Shown one piece after another: positions 42,385 through 50,946 of a DNA stretch of 64,000 nucleotides. The notes under the pieces were generated by a model. It was not told the DNA's origin. It worked only from the letters and a program-made list of their open reading frames with translations, and did no database searches. Source of the stretch: Vibrio casei (lineage in GTDB: Bacteria > Pseudomonadota > Gammaproteobacteria > Enterobacterales > Vibrionaceae); NCBI RefSeq assembly GCF_002218025.2, contig NZ_AP018680.1, positions 930,001-994,000 on the forward strand, read 5' to 3'. Position numbers and translations under genes: made by a program. Every line of letters starts with the position of its first letter. The stretch's first letter is position 1.

Positions 42385-42528
42385 TTAAGCTTTAGTATTA
42401 GTCTTATTCATAAATTTATCATCATCGTATTTGTTATCACGCTCTTTGCCCCTTTTCCACTTAGAGTAAAGCTCACTCACATGCTGTTCATCACTTTCTA
42501 ACTTACTAGATCTAATGGCTCTGCGCAT
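42385..42528 (-). CDS. Small charged ORF, 47 residues
   Basis: Minus-strand ATG frame encoding a Lys/Arg/Asp-rich peptide (MRRAIRSSKLESDEQHVSEL...), with the same frame open 11 codons further upstream but without a start. No ribosome site is convincing. It may be the 3' remnant of a gene lost on island assembly. The rest of 42,350–42,690 holds nothing I recognise beyond the promoter region of the next gene. Confidence 0.3.
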   Translation of the reverse strand: MRRAIRSSKLESDEQHVSELYSKWKRGKERDNKYDDDKFMNKTNTKA

Positions 42529-42690
42529 GGATGCTATACGGAATCCTTCTGCAATTCATCCTTCATACAAATACTAGAATCACATAACTCGTTAATATAA
42601 CTTGAGTTACCTAGTGAGAGATAGCAACATAGACGGAACACCAATGCGGAAAGCTTCGTCTATAAAGCGTAAAGTTTCTAAGGAGATTAA

Positions 42691-44034
42691 GTGAGAAAAA
42701 TTTCAAAAGCTCGATTTGAAGCATTGAGCTATGCACGTGTTCCTTATGTCAAAATGATTTCGGATGAAATCGAATGGTACTCTAATGACAACAATGCAGT
42801 ACTAGGAACAATACTCTTAGATAAGATCGACAATGATTACGTTTCGATGGTAATGGGGCGTGATGAGGTTGGTGTGTTTCGATTTATTGACATGCAACAT
42901 AGCGTCGAGTCGCTGGATGAAGCTAGAAATGTGCTTATTGAAAAGATGGAAGAACATTCTAAAGATGGCGCTGAAGAGTTTCCGCAGGGAGTTATTACTC
43001 GTAAAAAGCACTTAATATTTGAGCCGATTGTAAAAGAAAACTCTATGCTAGAGGATTTCAAATTATTAACGAATAACGATTTATTTAGTCCAGCCAAGGA
43101 ACTAATCAGCGAGATAGCGTACTCTTTTGAAGATCCTGATGGAAATTATATTGAGCAATTTCAGAGTACAGGCTTCAACTCGCGAATGTGGGAATTATAC
43201 CTTTATGCGTTATTTCACGAGCTAGATTTTACAATTAACCGAGAGTTTAATGCACCCGATTATGTCGTAGATAAAGGTGGCTATAGAGTTTGTATTGAAG
43301 CTGTCACGGTTAATCCAAGTCAGCATAAAGCTAATGAGCCAGACCCCGAGACTAATGAGGAAGTTGAAAAGCTTTTAAAAGATTATATGCCAATCAAGTA
43401 CGGCAGCCCTTTATTTTCAAAACTCAAGAAAAAGTATTGGGAAAAAGAGCATGTAAATAACAATCCACTCCTCATTGCTATCCATGACTTCCATCAAACA
43501 GATTCCATGATGTGGTCTAGAAGTGCACTAGAAAAGTACCTTTATGGTGCGGAAAGGGTTCATCAATTTGGCCCGAAAGGTGTTAAACAAAAAGTTACCC
43601 TGATTACTGAGCATAAGTGGGGTGATAAGGTGATCCCATCTAATTTCTTTGCCTTAGATGACGCAAAACACATTAGCGCTGTTATTCACTCAAATCAAGC
43701 TACTGTCGGAAAATTCATGCGAATGGGATATCTGGCGGAGTTTGGGCGGAGAGACTTAGATATCAGATTTGTGGGGAAATGTATTCATTTCAACAACCAA
43801 ATACCAGTAGACTTTAACTTTAGTGTTACGGATGGGAGTTATGAGGAATATTGGAGCGACTCTGTAACAATTTATCATAACCCAAATGCTTTAGATCCAC
43901 TTGATCACACACTGTTTCCTGAAGTTGCTCATATATTCTTCAATGGGGAAGAGTTTAGCTCTATAAAGCCTCAATACTACCCAATCTATGGTCGAACAAA
44001 GTATCGCGTAAAAGAGACCATACAAGGTATTTAA
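42691..44034 (+). CDS. Unknown protein with PD-(D/E)XK-like core
   Basis: 447 residues from a GTG preceded by AAGGAG. I do not recognise the family. The segment at about 164–208 (SRMWELYLYALFHELDFTINRE, then APDYVV and VCIEAVTVNP) has the look of a restriction-endonuclease-like core: helix Glu168, Asp190 after Pro, and Glu203, but the position of the motif lysine is Val205, so activity is doubtful. No signal peptide or membrane span. It is followed by an integron attC-like remnant and a HEPN gene, in a run of probable defence cargo. Confidence 0.6.
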   Translation: MRKISKARFEALSYARVPYVKMISDEIEWYSNDNNAVLGTILLDKIDNDYVSMVMGRDEVGVFRFIDMQHSVESLDEARNVLIEKMEEHSKDGAEEFPQGVITRKKHLIFEPIVKENSMLEDFKLLTNNDLFSPAKELISEIAYSFEDPDGNYIEQFQSTGFNSRMWELYLYALFHELDFTINREFNAPDYVVDKGGYRVCIEAVTVNPSQHKANEPDPETNEEVEKLLKDYMPIKYGSPLFSKLKKKYWEKEHVNNNPLLIAIHDFHQTDSMMWSRSALEKYLYGAERVHQFGPKGVKQKVTLITEHKWGDKVIPSNFFALDDAKHISAVIHSNQATVGKFMRMGYLAEFGRRDLDIRFVGKCIHFNNQIPVDFNFSVTDGSYEEYWSDSVTIYHNPNALDPLDHTLFPEVAHIFFNGEEFSSIKPQYYPIYGRTKYRVKETIQGI

Positions 44035-44145
44035 GAGTAATTCCCAACGCTTGGCATTCTCAGTTTAAATTGGTATTTGTGTCTAAGATACCAAGAATTA
44101 GGCTCGGTGGTAAGCGTTGTTCATGCTTTAATGCGGCGTCATGTA
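44035..44145 (+). repeat. Degenerate integron attC-like site
   Basis: Imperfect palindrome directly between two same-strand genes: CAACGCTT (44045–44052) pairs with AAGCGTTG (44112–44119), with inner pairs TTGGTAT / ATACCAA around a small loop, then ATGCGGCGTCATGT. It closely recalls the Vibrio superintegron repeats (CAACGCGTGGCATT...GGTAAGCGTTG...GCGGGCGTTA). The canonical GGGCGTTA end is altered and the left arm shortened, so it is probably non-functional. Confidence 0.7.
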
Positions 44146-44159
44146 CTAAAGGAAATTGA

Positions 44160-45038
44160 ATGATCATCAGTAGTAAAACGAGCGAAAAACTTCGAGATCT
44201 TATCAATGAAGAAACTGAGTATCGCTCTGGTCCAAACTTGGTTAAGTTTTTTAACGCATTAGGCTTTAACCATGCTTATGGGCAAGGCTTCCCTTCTCGT
44301 TGGAAGTATACAGATGATTGCTTAGAGGCTATCAATGGTACACCCAACCTCGATACTTGTATCAAAAACGTATTTAATCCAGTCAACTTTATCGGGCGTA
44401 TTGGAGAGCTAGATGGTTATATTGCTGACTTCAATCAGTATATTGCTTTCGATAAATGGCAAGTTGTCAGAAATGAAGCCGAAATTACCTTTAAGAAGCT
44501 CCAAAAAGTAGAATTACATGAAAACGAAACGAATGCGCCCAGCCTGTCTGAGTCTGATTTCTTGAGCCGAGAGTTTAGCGGTTTCTCAATCTCTGACTTA
44601 GGTTTGGAGCCTAATGTCACAGACGTGCTAAACAAACGACTAGATGAAATTGAAAAAACCTACAATTCTGGGGCATATCTTTCGACTATTTTACTCGCGG
44701 GTAGCTCCTTAGAAGGAATATTTCTTGGACTTGCATCAAGGAATCCTAGGGCATTTAATACCGTTAAATCATCGCCGAAAACCCGCGATGGTAAAGTACA
44801 ACAGTTTCATGATTGGACATTGGCAGCGTTTATTGACGTTGCAAAAGACTTAGAGTTGATTCAACTGGATACCCATAAGTTTTCTCATACTTTAAGGGAT
44901 TTTCGAAACTACATACACCCATATCAACAAATGTCGTCAGGTTTTACACCCAGAGAGCATACAGCTAAGATCTGCCTTCAAGTTTTAAAAGCTGTAATTA
45001 TGGAAATTTCTCAAAATAGCAACAAGCTATGTGCATAA
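44160..45038 (+). CDS. HEPN-domain protein with AbiJ-like N-terminus
   Basis: 292 residues. The N-terminal part (about 5–112, LRDLINEETEYRSGPNLVKFFN... GQGFPSRWKYT... NFIGRIGELDGYI) resembles the N-terminal domains seen in AbiJ-type abortive infection proteins. The C-terminal part (about 160–285) is helical with RDFRNYIH at 246–253, matching the HEPN RX4-6H ribonuclease motif. The likely role is a phage-triggered RNA-cleaving toxin, inferred. Preceded by an attC-like remnant, so it may have been an integron cassette. No obvious antitoxin partner. Confidence 0.65.
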   Translation: MIISSKTSEKLRDLINEETEYRSGPNLVKFFNALGFNHAYGQGFPSRWKYTDDCLEAINGTPNLDTCIKNVFNPVNFIGRIGELDGYIADFNQYIAFDKWQVVRNEAEITFKKLQKVELHENETNAPSLSESDFLSREFSGFSISDLGLEPNVTDVLNKRLDEIEKTYNSGAYLSTILLAGSSLEGIFLGLASRNPRAFNTVKSSPKTRDGKVQQFHDWTLAAFIDVAKDLELIQLDTHKFSHTLRDFRNYIHPYQQMSSGFTPREHTAKICLQVLKAVIMEISQNSNKLCA

Positions 45039-45203
45039 CAAGTGTTGAGGGCTTCAAGATACTTTTTCTCACCTGAATAGAGTACATTAGAGTAACTAGT
45101 CTAACGTACTTTTGCCCCATTGCTGGATAGAGCTTTTACTCATTCACATCCTGTTCATGGGGTTTTGCCCTACTAGCAGTTATCCATTCTTCTAATGCTG
45201 TTC

Positions 45204-45243
45204 GTCGTGAATCCCCGTGTTGTATCACGGGGGTAAATTCGAC
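45204..45243. other. Strong hairpin in a 348-bp gene-free stretch
   Basis: CCCCGTG (45213–45219) / CACGGGG (45226–45232) with a 6-nt loop and flanking GTCG...CGAC. No T run follows, so not an ordinary terminator. The remainder of 45,039–45,386 holds no gene I can support. Possibly a remnant end of an IS200/IS605-like element or a structured RNA. Confidence 0.5.
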
Positions 45244-45386
45244 CTAACAAACGATCAAGAAACACTTGCCTACCTATCAACCTTATTGAACTAAATATTG
45301 TTTTTATCAAATAGTTGCATTTCATCAAAGATACTAGAGAAAACAAAGTTTATACTGTGCGGCATATTAAAAAACAGAGTAAACAT

Positions 45387-45845
45387 ATGAAAACCTTAGG
45401 TTTACGTGCATCGCCTACAGAAGTTACGTTTTGTATATATGATACAGACACTTGTACAGTATTGAACGTGGAAGAGATTAAAGTTCCAAATGCCTTGAGC
45501 ACACCAGAAAAATTGAAGTACATCCGTTCGACGTTACTTGATGTTCTACGTGAGTATGACGTTCAAAAAGCAGGAATAAGATTAATCGAACCTAAAGCTC
45601 AAACTTTATCAATTGAACGAATACAAATTGAGGGAGTTATACAAGAGACATTTGCGTCTAGCATGCTGCTTTCCTACTACCAAGGAGCAATAGTAACTAT
45701 TGCATCCAAGTTGAAAATTCCAGTTCGATCAATGAAGCCAATAATTCAAGGCAAAGAAATCTTCAATGATATTGACGGTTGGAAAACCCTTACAGATAAA
45801 CGCAGAGAATCAATTTTGACGGCTGTGGGAGCTAAAGATGTCTAA
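45387..45845 (+). CDS. RNase H-fold-like protein (DUF3010-like), operon with kinase
   Basis: 152 residues from MKTLGLRASP; the frame opens 24 codons earlier without similarity. The N-terminal strand-turn-strand GLRASPTEVTFCIYD and later AGIRLIEP resemble the RuvC/RNase H fold of DUF3010 proteins, but the first catalytic acid is replaced (Arg-Ala-Ser), so it may bind but not cut nucleic acid. It overlaps the kinase gene by 8 bases, implying translational coupling and a shared role. Fold assignment is inference. Confidence 0.6.
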   Translation: MKTLGLRASPTEVTFCIYDTDTCTVLNVEEIKVPNALSTPEKLKYIRSTLLDVLREYDVQKAGIRLIEPKAQTLSIERIQIEGVIQETFASSMLLSYYQGAIVTIASKLKIPVRSMKPIIQGKEIFNDIDGWKTLTDKRRESILTAVGAKDV

Positions 45846-46884
45846 CTATCAAGTTGCAGAAGTAAATTTTGAAATACTCAAAGATATCGGTGTTGAAGGT
45901 AAAAACTCAGATGTATTTCTTATTCGAGATACCGCACTTGATTCAGAAATGGTTTTGAAAAGAATCAATAAAGCCGACTTCCAAGACGCTGAACAGTATT
46001 TTGATGAAGCTCGTATAATCTATAACAATCAGCACCCTAACGTTGTAGAAGTAAATTATGCTTGTCAAGATAACGACTTCATCTACATCACTATGCCGTT
46101 TTATCAAAAAGGGTCACTAAGTGGTCTAATGAAAACTCGCCACCTTACTCTGAGAGAGATACTTAGGTACTCCGTGCAGTTTTTAAGTGGCTTACATAAC
46201 ATCCACTCTAATAACCTGCTCCATTTTGATCTAAAACCAGACAATATTTTATTGTCAGATAGAAATGAGGCGATGCTTTCAGATTTTGGTCTAGCTAAGT
46301 ACATGGACGAATACGGTTTTACAAAACCTGAAAAATTTTATTTTAAGCACCTTCCACCTGAAGCGACGTTTACACAAGAGTTTTCGGTAGAATTTGATAT
46401 TTATCAAGCCGGTCTAACGATGTACAGAATGTGTGTAGGCAGCGAGGCGTTTAATAAACAGTACGAACGTTACTTTGTTGGCGGAACTTTCGACCGAAAT
46501 CGCTTTAAAGATGACCTTCAAAATGGTATGTTCCCTGACCGTAAAGCCATACCTGTGCATATACACAGTAGCATTAAAGCATCTATACTAAAATGTATAG
46601 AAGTGAATCCAGATAAGAGACATAAATCTGCGTTAGACATTGTAAATTCAATCTCCAATGTAGATGTTCATTATCTAGATTGGCAGTACGAAGTGAATGG
46701 CGATATACAAAAATGGTCTAAGACATCAGAAACTAATGTATTACACTGTATAGAGATAGCACCGGACAGGACGTCCACTGCATATACCGTAAACTCAAAA
46801 GGAACAAGAACTAACACTACAAGTTTTAGTTCTCCTAAGTTTACCGATACGAATCTTAAAGGCTTTTTAAAACGTAAATTATAA
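45838..46884 (+). CDS. Hanks-type serine/threonine protein kinase
   Basis: 348 residues with a full catalytic core: Lys41 (MVLKRI), Glu58, HFDLKPDN at 129–136 with Asp131, Lys133 and Asn136, and DFG at 149–151. The glycine loop is weak (VEGKNSDVF at 19–27). The kinase domain ends near 280; a 65-residue tail with no membrane span follows, so it is cytosolic, unlike PASTA kinases. Middle gene of a three-gene operon. By analogy with phage-defence kinases such as Stk2 it may act on infection; that is inference. Confidence 0.88.
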   Translation: MSNYQVAEVNFEILKDIGVEGKNSDVFLIRDTALDSEMVLKRINKADFQDAEQYFDEARIIYNNQHPNVVEVNYACQDNDFIYITMPFYQKGSLSGLMKTRHLTLREILRYSVQFLSGLHNIHSNNLLHFDLKPDNILLSDRNEAMLSDFGLAKYMDEYGFTKPEKFYFKHLPPEATFTQEFSVEFDIYQAGLTMYRMCVGSEAFNKQYERYFVGGTFDRNRFKDDLQNGMFPDRKAIPVHIHSSIKASILKCIEVNPDKRHKSALDIVNSISNVDVHYLDWQYEVNGDIQKWSKTSETNVLHCIEIAPDRTSTAYTVNSKGTRTNTTSFSSPKFTDTNLKGFLKRKL

Positions 46885-46913
46885 GGCCGGATAGATTCCT
46901 AAAGGAGTTTGTC

Positions 46914-47090
46914 ATGAATAACAGAAAATCTATTCAAACTACGTATAGAACTCGTTCTTCTTTAGCTAAGCCAAATAATTCAGAATTAAGCTACAAACAG
47001 AGATTAGCCCGAGCAGGAAAAGGAAAAGATAGTAAAGGTATCGATTTTTCTGCGCCAATTGATTCATCTGGTTATATCTCATTTAATTAG
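46914..47090 (+). CDS. Small basic protein, third gene of kinase operon
   Basis: 58 residues (MNNRKSIQTTYRTRSSLAKP... ending SSGYISFN), rich in Arg, Lys, Ser and Thr, preceded by a strong AAAGGAG and 29 bp after the kinase. A terminator begins at its stop codon, so it closes the operon. The Thr/Ser-rich basic N-terminus would suit a kinase substrate or inhibitor; that is a guess. No family recognised. Confidence 0.65.
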   Translation: MNNRKSIQTTYRTRSSLAKPNNSELSYKQRLARAGKGKDSKGIDFSAPIDSSGYISFN

Positions 47091-47110
47091 GTCGCCTACG
47101 CGGCCTTTTT
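47090..47110 (+). terminator. Terminator of the kinase operon
   Basis: Stem GGTCGC / GCGGCC (one G-T pair), loop CTAC, then T5. Confidence 0.85.
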
Positions 47111-47111
47111 G

Positions 47112-47464
47112 CTATTTATGTTTTATGTCAGAGATAACTCTTGCGATTCTTAACAAATGCGTCGAAGTCTTAACCTCTAACTCAGACTTAATCCCTAACA
47201 GCGCAATCCCTGCCAGTATTTGTTGTGGTCGCACTACTTGGCCTGTCGGTAGCTCCATTCGGTCGTATAACATTTTGAACTGTATCCAATCTTCACTAAT
47301 AGTTCCCGAACTTTTGCCATTCTCATAAGCCTTTTACACTCGGGTGGAATTGGATTTCCCTCATCCCAGCCGGTGACAGTTCTCACAGATTTAAAACACA
47401 GTTCAGCGATCTCTTCCTTTGTCACTTGGCACTCTAACTCTCGAAAAATGTAATTCTTACTCAT
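47112..47464 (-). pseudogene. DUF3653-type phage regulator, frameshifted
   Basis: Starts MSKNYIFRELECQVTKEEIAELCFKSVRTVTGWDEG and reads as a helix-turn-helix protein known from vibrio prophages through KRLMRMAKVREL; the frame then goes out of phase and ends at 47234. A shifted frame continues ISEDWIQFKMLYDRMELPTGQ... to SDIKHK and stops at 47112, giving the usual length of about 117 residues. A single-base deletion near 47300 explains it. Convergent with the kinase operon. Confidence 0.8.
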
Positions 47465-47700
47465 TTCGCGATACTTCAATGATAAAACCTCTAAATACAC
47501 TACATGGAGCTGCTTTTGGGTTTTTAAGTGGGTTCTTATCCGACTTGCAGGGAGTCTGTTTATAGGCACGATGAAGAGCGAGCACGTCTAGCACTAGATG
47601 CTATAGTCTTAGCTCATGAAATAGTAAATTATATGGTGGATATATCTATGTAATACCTGATAGAAAAATGCCCCGAAAGTCCGAGCCACAGGAGCGAAGG

Positions 47701-48144
47701 TTAAAGTAACCCTTTTATTGCTAGCTTCACGGCTTCAGTGACACCAGTGGCTAATGCCTTGGCGGGTGATTTCTTAACTTCATCAATTAAGCTATCCCCA
47801 ATCTCACTTTGAATTAGATCTTCTAAACGTTTATGACCTTTAGTCGTCAGCCAAAGCATCTTACTGTTAAGGTCGATGTCGTAAGCATCTCCAAACTCAT
47901 CATGCAAAATACCGATCCCTTCCATCGTCTCAAAGGGCTTCAAGTCATGGGCGACAATCAGATCTTCTTCAACTAGAAGTTGGATATGAAAAATAAATTT
48001 CGAATCCAACCGGCATTCATGTTTTTCATTGTTTATATAAACCTTAATACCACGGGCAATAAGGTCGAAAACGTTCAAGTGAGGCTTATCGTTTTCTTCG
48101 AAAGCTACAAAGAGCTCCAATAGGTAGTTTTTATCAATATGCAT
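47701..48144 (-). CDS. Hypothetical protein, winged-helix-like (DUF2513-like)
   Basis: 147 residues. LNSKMLWLTTKGHKRLEDL at about 92–110 resembles the LTxxGHxxL motif of DUF2513 proteins, and the preceding part alternates helices and strands like a winged helix; a Lys/Ala-rich helix closes the protein. No clear ribosome site precedes the start. The 131 bp before the DUF3653 remnant contain nothing recognisable. Function unknown. Confidence 0.55.
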   Translation of the reverse strand: MHIDKNYLLELFVAFEENDKPHLNVFDLIARGIKVYINNEKHECRLDSKFIFHIQLLVEEDLIVAHDLKPFETMEGIGILHDEFGDAYDIDLNSKMLWLTTKGHKRLEDLIQSEIGDSLIDEVKKSPAKALATGVTEAVKLAIKGLL

Positions 48145-48466
48145 ATATGTTTTTTTATTTGCACAGATCTAATAGTAATTTTTCGATACCGCTGTCAAAT
48201 GGATCGACAAAAAAATCAAAAAAAGTTTTCTATAAAGCTCTCTGAGAGAATTTTGTCGTTAAGAGCTACAATGTGTCGTACTTATTCGAAAAACCTCTTA
48301 GGTGATCGCTCAGATCGATTTAGAGGGGTATAAAAAGTGTTTGTACTGAGTTGTTTTTCTATGACTGTGACATGCCCCTCCAACTCAGTCGTTTTTACAC
48401 CTCGCCAGCCCCCATTCTATAATGGTATTGTTAACTAAGAGTCTTAAGTGACCCTTAATCCATAAA
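48145..48466. other. Divergent intergenic region in the cargo
   Basis: 322 bp between two divergent genes. It must contain their promoters; I see no gene, operator or repeat that I can support. Confidence 0.45.
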
Positions 48467-48496
48467 GTGGAAATATATATAGCGCAGTGTGACATT

Positions 48497-50053
48497 ATGA
48501 GTTTGTTAGAAGATATCTTGAAGAAAACAGGACCATGTCTAAGCTCGGACTTGGTACAAGAATTGGTTGAAAAGCATCACTTGTCTCATGATGCAGCTCG
48601 GAAACGGGTTTCACGGACAGGGAAGGATATTTATCGTCTTGAAGGCTTGCCTTTGCCTAGGAATATGAAGTTTGTTTATTTAAGGAAAGATTACCGCTCT
48701 CCTTTCTTTTGGACTGCATTATATAAGGCGTTCAAGGATACAAACTCTGCTTATTGGCATGCTATTGCCGCGCTCAAGGAGCGTGGTGGTGTAATGCTTT
48801 ATGACCACTTTCTTATTTCATGCGGAGCCCCACTAAGGCAGAAAAAGCATACCCCACCAGAGAAAATTCTAGAGCGTCTAGAGATGCATGAAATTTTATC
48901 AGTGAGGGAAATTGACGGTTTTGGGCGTTGTGTTCTTCTTACCCAGTATGAACAGGAACTTCAATTTATCCTTCCAGATATACGGGCAAGGTTTATTGCA
49001 GAGAAAATCTTGATGGGTGCTATTTCTCAGTGGGCTAAAAACCTTGGTTTAGTGAGCTACAACATCTTCACAGATAGAGATGCTGAAGAGTTACCATCGG
49101 TGAGTACCACTTTATGGGATATGGCGGGGCCATCGTATATATCTCCATTAGTTAATATGGGTAAGGATGAAACCTCTAAGGTTAAGCCAGGTTTTTTTGC
49201 CTGTGACATCCTGCTAAACAAACGACTCAGTGAAGATGGAATACAGCCGTTTCTGAGAAAGTGTAGAACGCTACGTGGGTTGCCTAACGTTGGGCGGTGT
49301 ATGCAAATGTTTGTTGCTAATGAATATCATAAAGAAGCTTTCAGGCTGGCAAAAGAAGCTGGTGTATTACCAGCGACCGTAGAAACGCTTTTTGGGCATG
49401 ATGTTGCTAAAGGACTAACAAGCTTGCTTCGGACATTAGAGAGTGCGGCTCATGCTGTCACTATAGAGCCGGAAAGGTTTAATGAGTTATTTGACCAACT
49501 CGGAAAGATAGAGGGAGCGGTTGGTAACCTAAGAGGTGTCTTATTTGAGTATTTTTCAGCTAGTGTAGTTGAGAAAGCCTATCGCACTTCTTGTGTCCGG
49601 TTGAATGAACTATGCAAAACGCTTGATGGGAGTAGTGCCGAATCAGATATCATCGCTGAATTAAATACAGGGCAAATTTTATTTATTGAGTGTAAAGGCC
49701 ACCAGCCAAACGGAACCGTTTCGCATGATGAAGTGAAGCGATGGCTTCAGGTGAGGGTGCCAACACTTAGAAAGTATGCTTTAGAGCATCCGGACTGGAA
49801 GAAAAAAGAGCTTTGCTTTGCTTTGTGGACTTCGGGTGGATTTTCTGAGGATTCCCTAGAATTGCTGTCGCAAGCAAAGGAGAACACTAGTAAGTACAAG
49901 CTAGATTATTGTGATGCAGAAGCTGTTCTGAAAATTGTCAAAAGCTGTAATGATAAAGAAATGCTTAAGACTTACTTCAAGTGTTTTCTTGATTACCCGC
50001 TGAAAAAATTAGAGAAAGAATGGCTGAACGCCCTCGATAGTGAGAGCGTTTGA
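48497..50053 (+). CDS. Winged-helix protein with C-terminal PD-(D/E)XK nuclease
   Basis: 518 residues from ATG 48497 (a GTG at 48467 would add 10). The N-terminal region (about 1–60, with HDAARKRVSR) and the following block to about 160 look like tandem winged helices. The C-terminal core has FEYF (351), Asp384 in ESDIIAEL and FIECKGHQP with Glu398 and Lys400, a textbook D...ExK metal site of restriction-like nucleases. Probably a DNA-sensing or DNA-cutting defence protein acting alone; I do not recognise a named system. Confidence 0.65.
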   Translation: MSLLEDILKKTGPCLSSDLVQELVEKHHLSHDAARKRVSRTGKDIYRLEGLPLPRNMKFVYLRKDYRSPFFWTALYKAFKDTNSAYWHAIAALKERGGVMLYDHFLISCGAPLRQKKHTPPEKILERLEMHEILSVREIDGFGRCVLLTQYEQELQFILPDIRARFIAEKILMGAISQWAKNLGLVSYNIFTDRDAEELPSVSTTLWDMAGPSYISPLVNMGKDETSKVKPGFFACDILLNKRLSEDGIQPFLRKCRTLRGLPNVGRCMQMFVANEYHKEAFRLAKEAGVLPATVETLFGHDVAKGLTSLLRTLESAAHAVTIEPERFNELFDQLGKIEGAVGNLRGVLFEYFSASVVEKAYRTSCVRLNELCKTLDGSSAESDIIAELNTGQILFIECKGHQPNGTVSHDEVKRWLQVRVPTLRKYALEHPDWKKKELCFALWTSGGFSEDSLELLSQAKENTSKYKLDYCDAEAVLKIVKSCNDKEMLKTYFKCFLDYPLKKLEKEWLNALDSESV

Positions 50054-50060
50054 GCGTTGA

Positions 50061-50383
50061 TTACCAAATCGGAGTTGTATCGGCATCGTAGAACTCTATG
50101 TCTATGCCTCGATTGAGAAATCTATCTGCATTTGCCATTGATTCACGGTTCCATTCTTCATTTTCATCGCCGTAGATACTGATGAAGACTTTGTTTACTC
50201 TACTGCGATTAATTTGGTCGAATATGTGGCGGTCATTATCTGCTATCGAATGACCATGGATATACAAGACACCCTCGAGACTACCTAAAGCATGATAACA
50301 AGCGTTGAGGTAGGGGTTGTGTTTAATTTTCTCTAGTTTTTTCTGATGGGTCGGTTCTGATACAAATAGCGGAAACTCACCAG
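50061..50383 (-). pseudogene. DUF4917 protein, C-terminal fragment
   Basis: Minus-strand frame from the IS copy 2 edge: GEFPLFVSEPTHQKKLEKIK... YHALGSLEGVLYIHGHSIADNDRHIFDQINRS, ending in TTPIW. It continues the protein broken at 52031 once the IS and one copy of CCAG are removed. The GHS.ADND.HI stretch is typical of the SIR2-like family's end. Confidence 0.85.
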
Positions 50384-50448
50384 CCCTCTCTGTCAGACTA
50401 GTTGTCGCGCTTAATATTCAACCATTAAACAGAGGGCGTGGAGTAACA

Positions 50449-50946
50449 ATGAAACATTATTCAGCGCAAAGCAAAGAGTCGGCTCTTCAGAAGATGATGC
50501 CTCCAAATAATATAGCAATAGCCCAATTATCAATCGAGATGGGGATTGGTGAATCAACCTTGTATAATTGGCGAAAACAAGCAATTGATAAGGGGCATTT
50601 AGTGCCAGGTGATGGAAAGAATGCTGAGCAGTGGTCATCAGCAAATAAATTCTCAGTCGTGTTGGAAACAGCCTCTTTAAATCAAGCTGAGTTAGCGGAA
50701 TATTGCCGAGGCAAAGGTCTTTATGTGGAACAAGTATCGGCTTGGCGAAATGCGTGTATAGATGCAAACGCTAACGTTAAAGAGCAAGAAAAAGCCTTCT
50801 CCACCGAAACAAAGAAAGATAAAAAACAGATCAATCAATTAGAAAAGGAGCTACGTCGAAAAGATAAGGCACTCGCTGAAACCGCAGCACTATTGGTGTT
50901 AAGAAAAAAAGCAAATGCGATCTGGGGGGAAGCCGAGGACGAATGA
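50449..50946 (+). CDS. IS transposase OrfA, copy 2
   Basis: Protein identical to the OrfA at 33811. Intact. Confidence 0.9.
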   Translation: MKHYSAQSKESALQKMMPPNNIAIAQLSIEMGIGESTLYNWRKQAIDKGHLVPGDGKNAEQWSSANKFSVVLETASLNQAELAEYCRGKGLYVEQVSAWRNACIDANANVKEQEKAFSTETKKDKKQINQLEKELRRKDKALAETAALLVLRKKANAIWGEAEDE

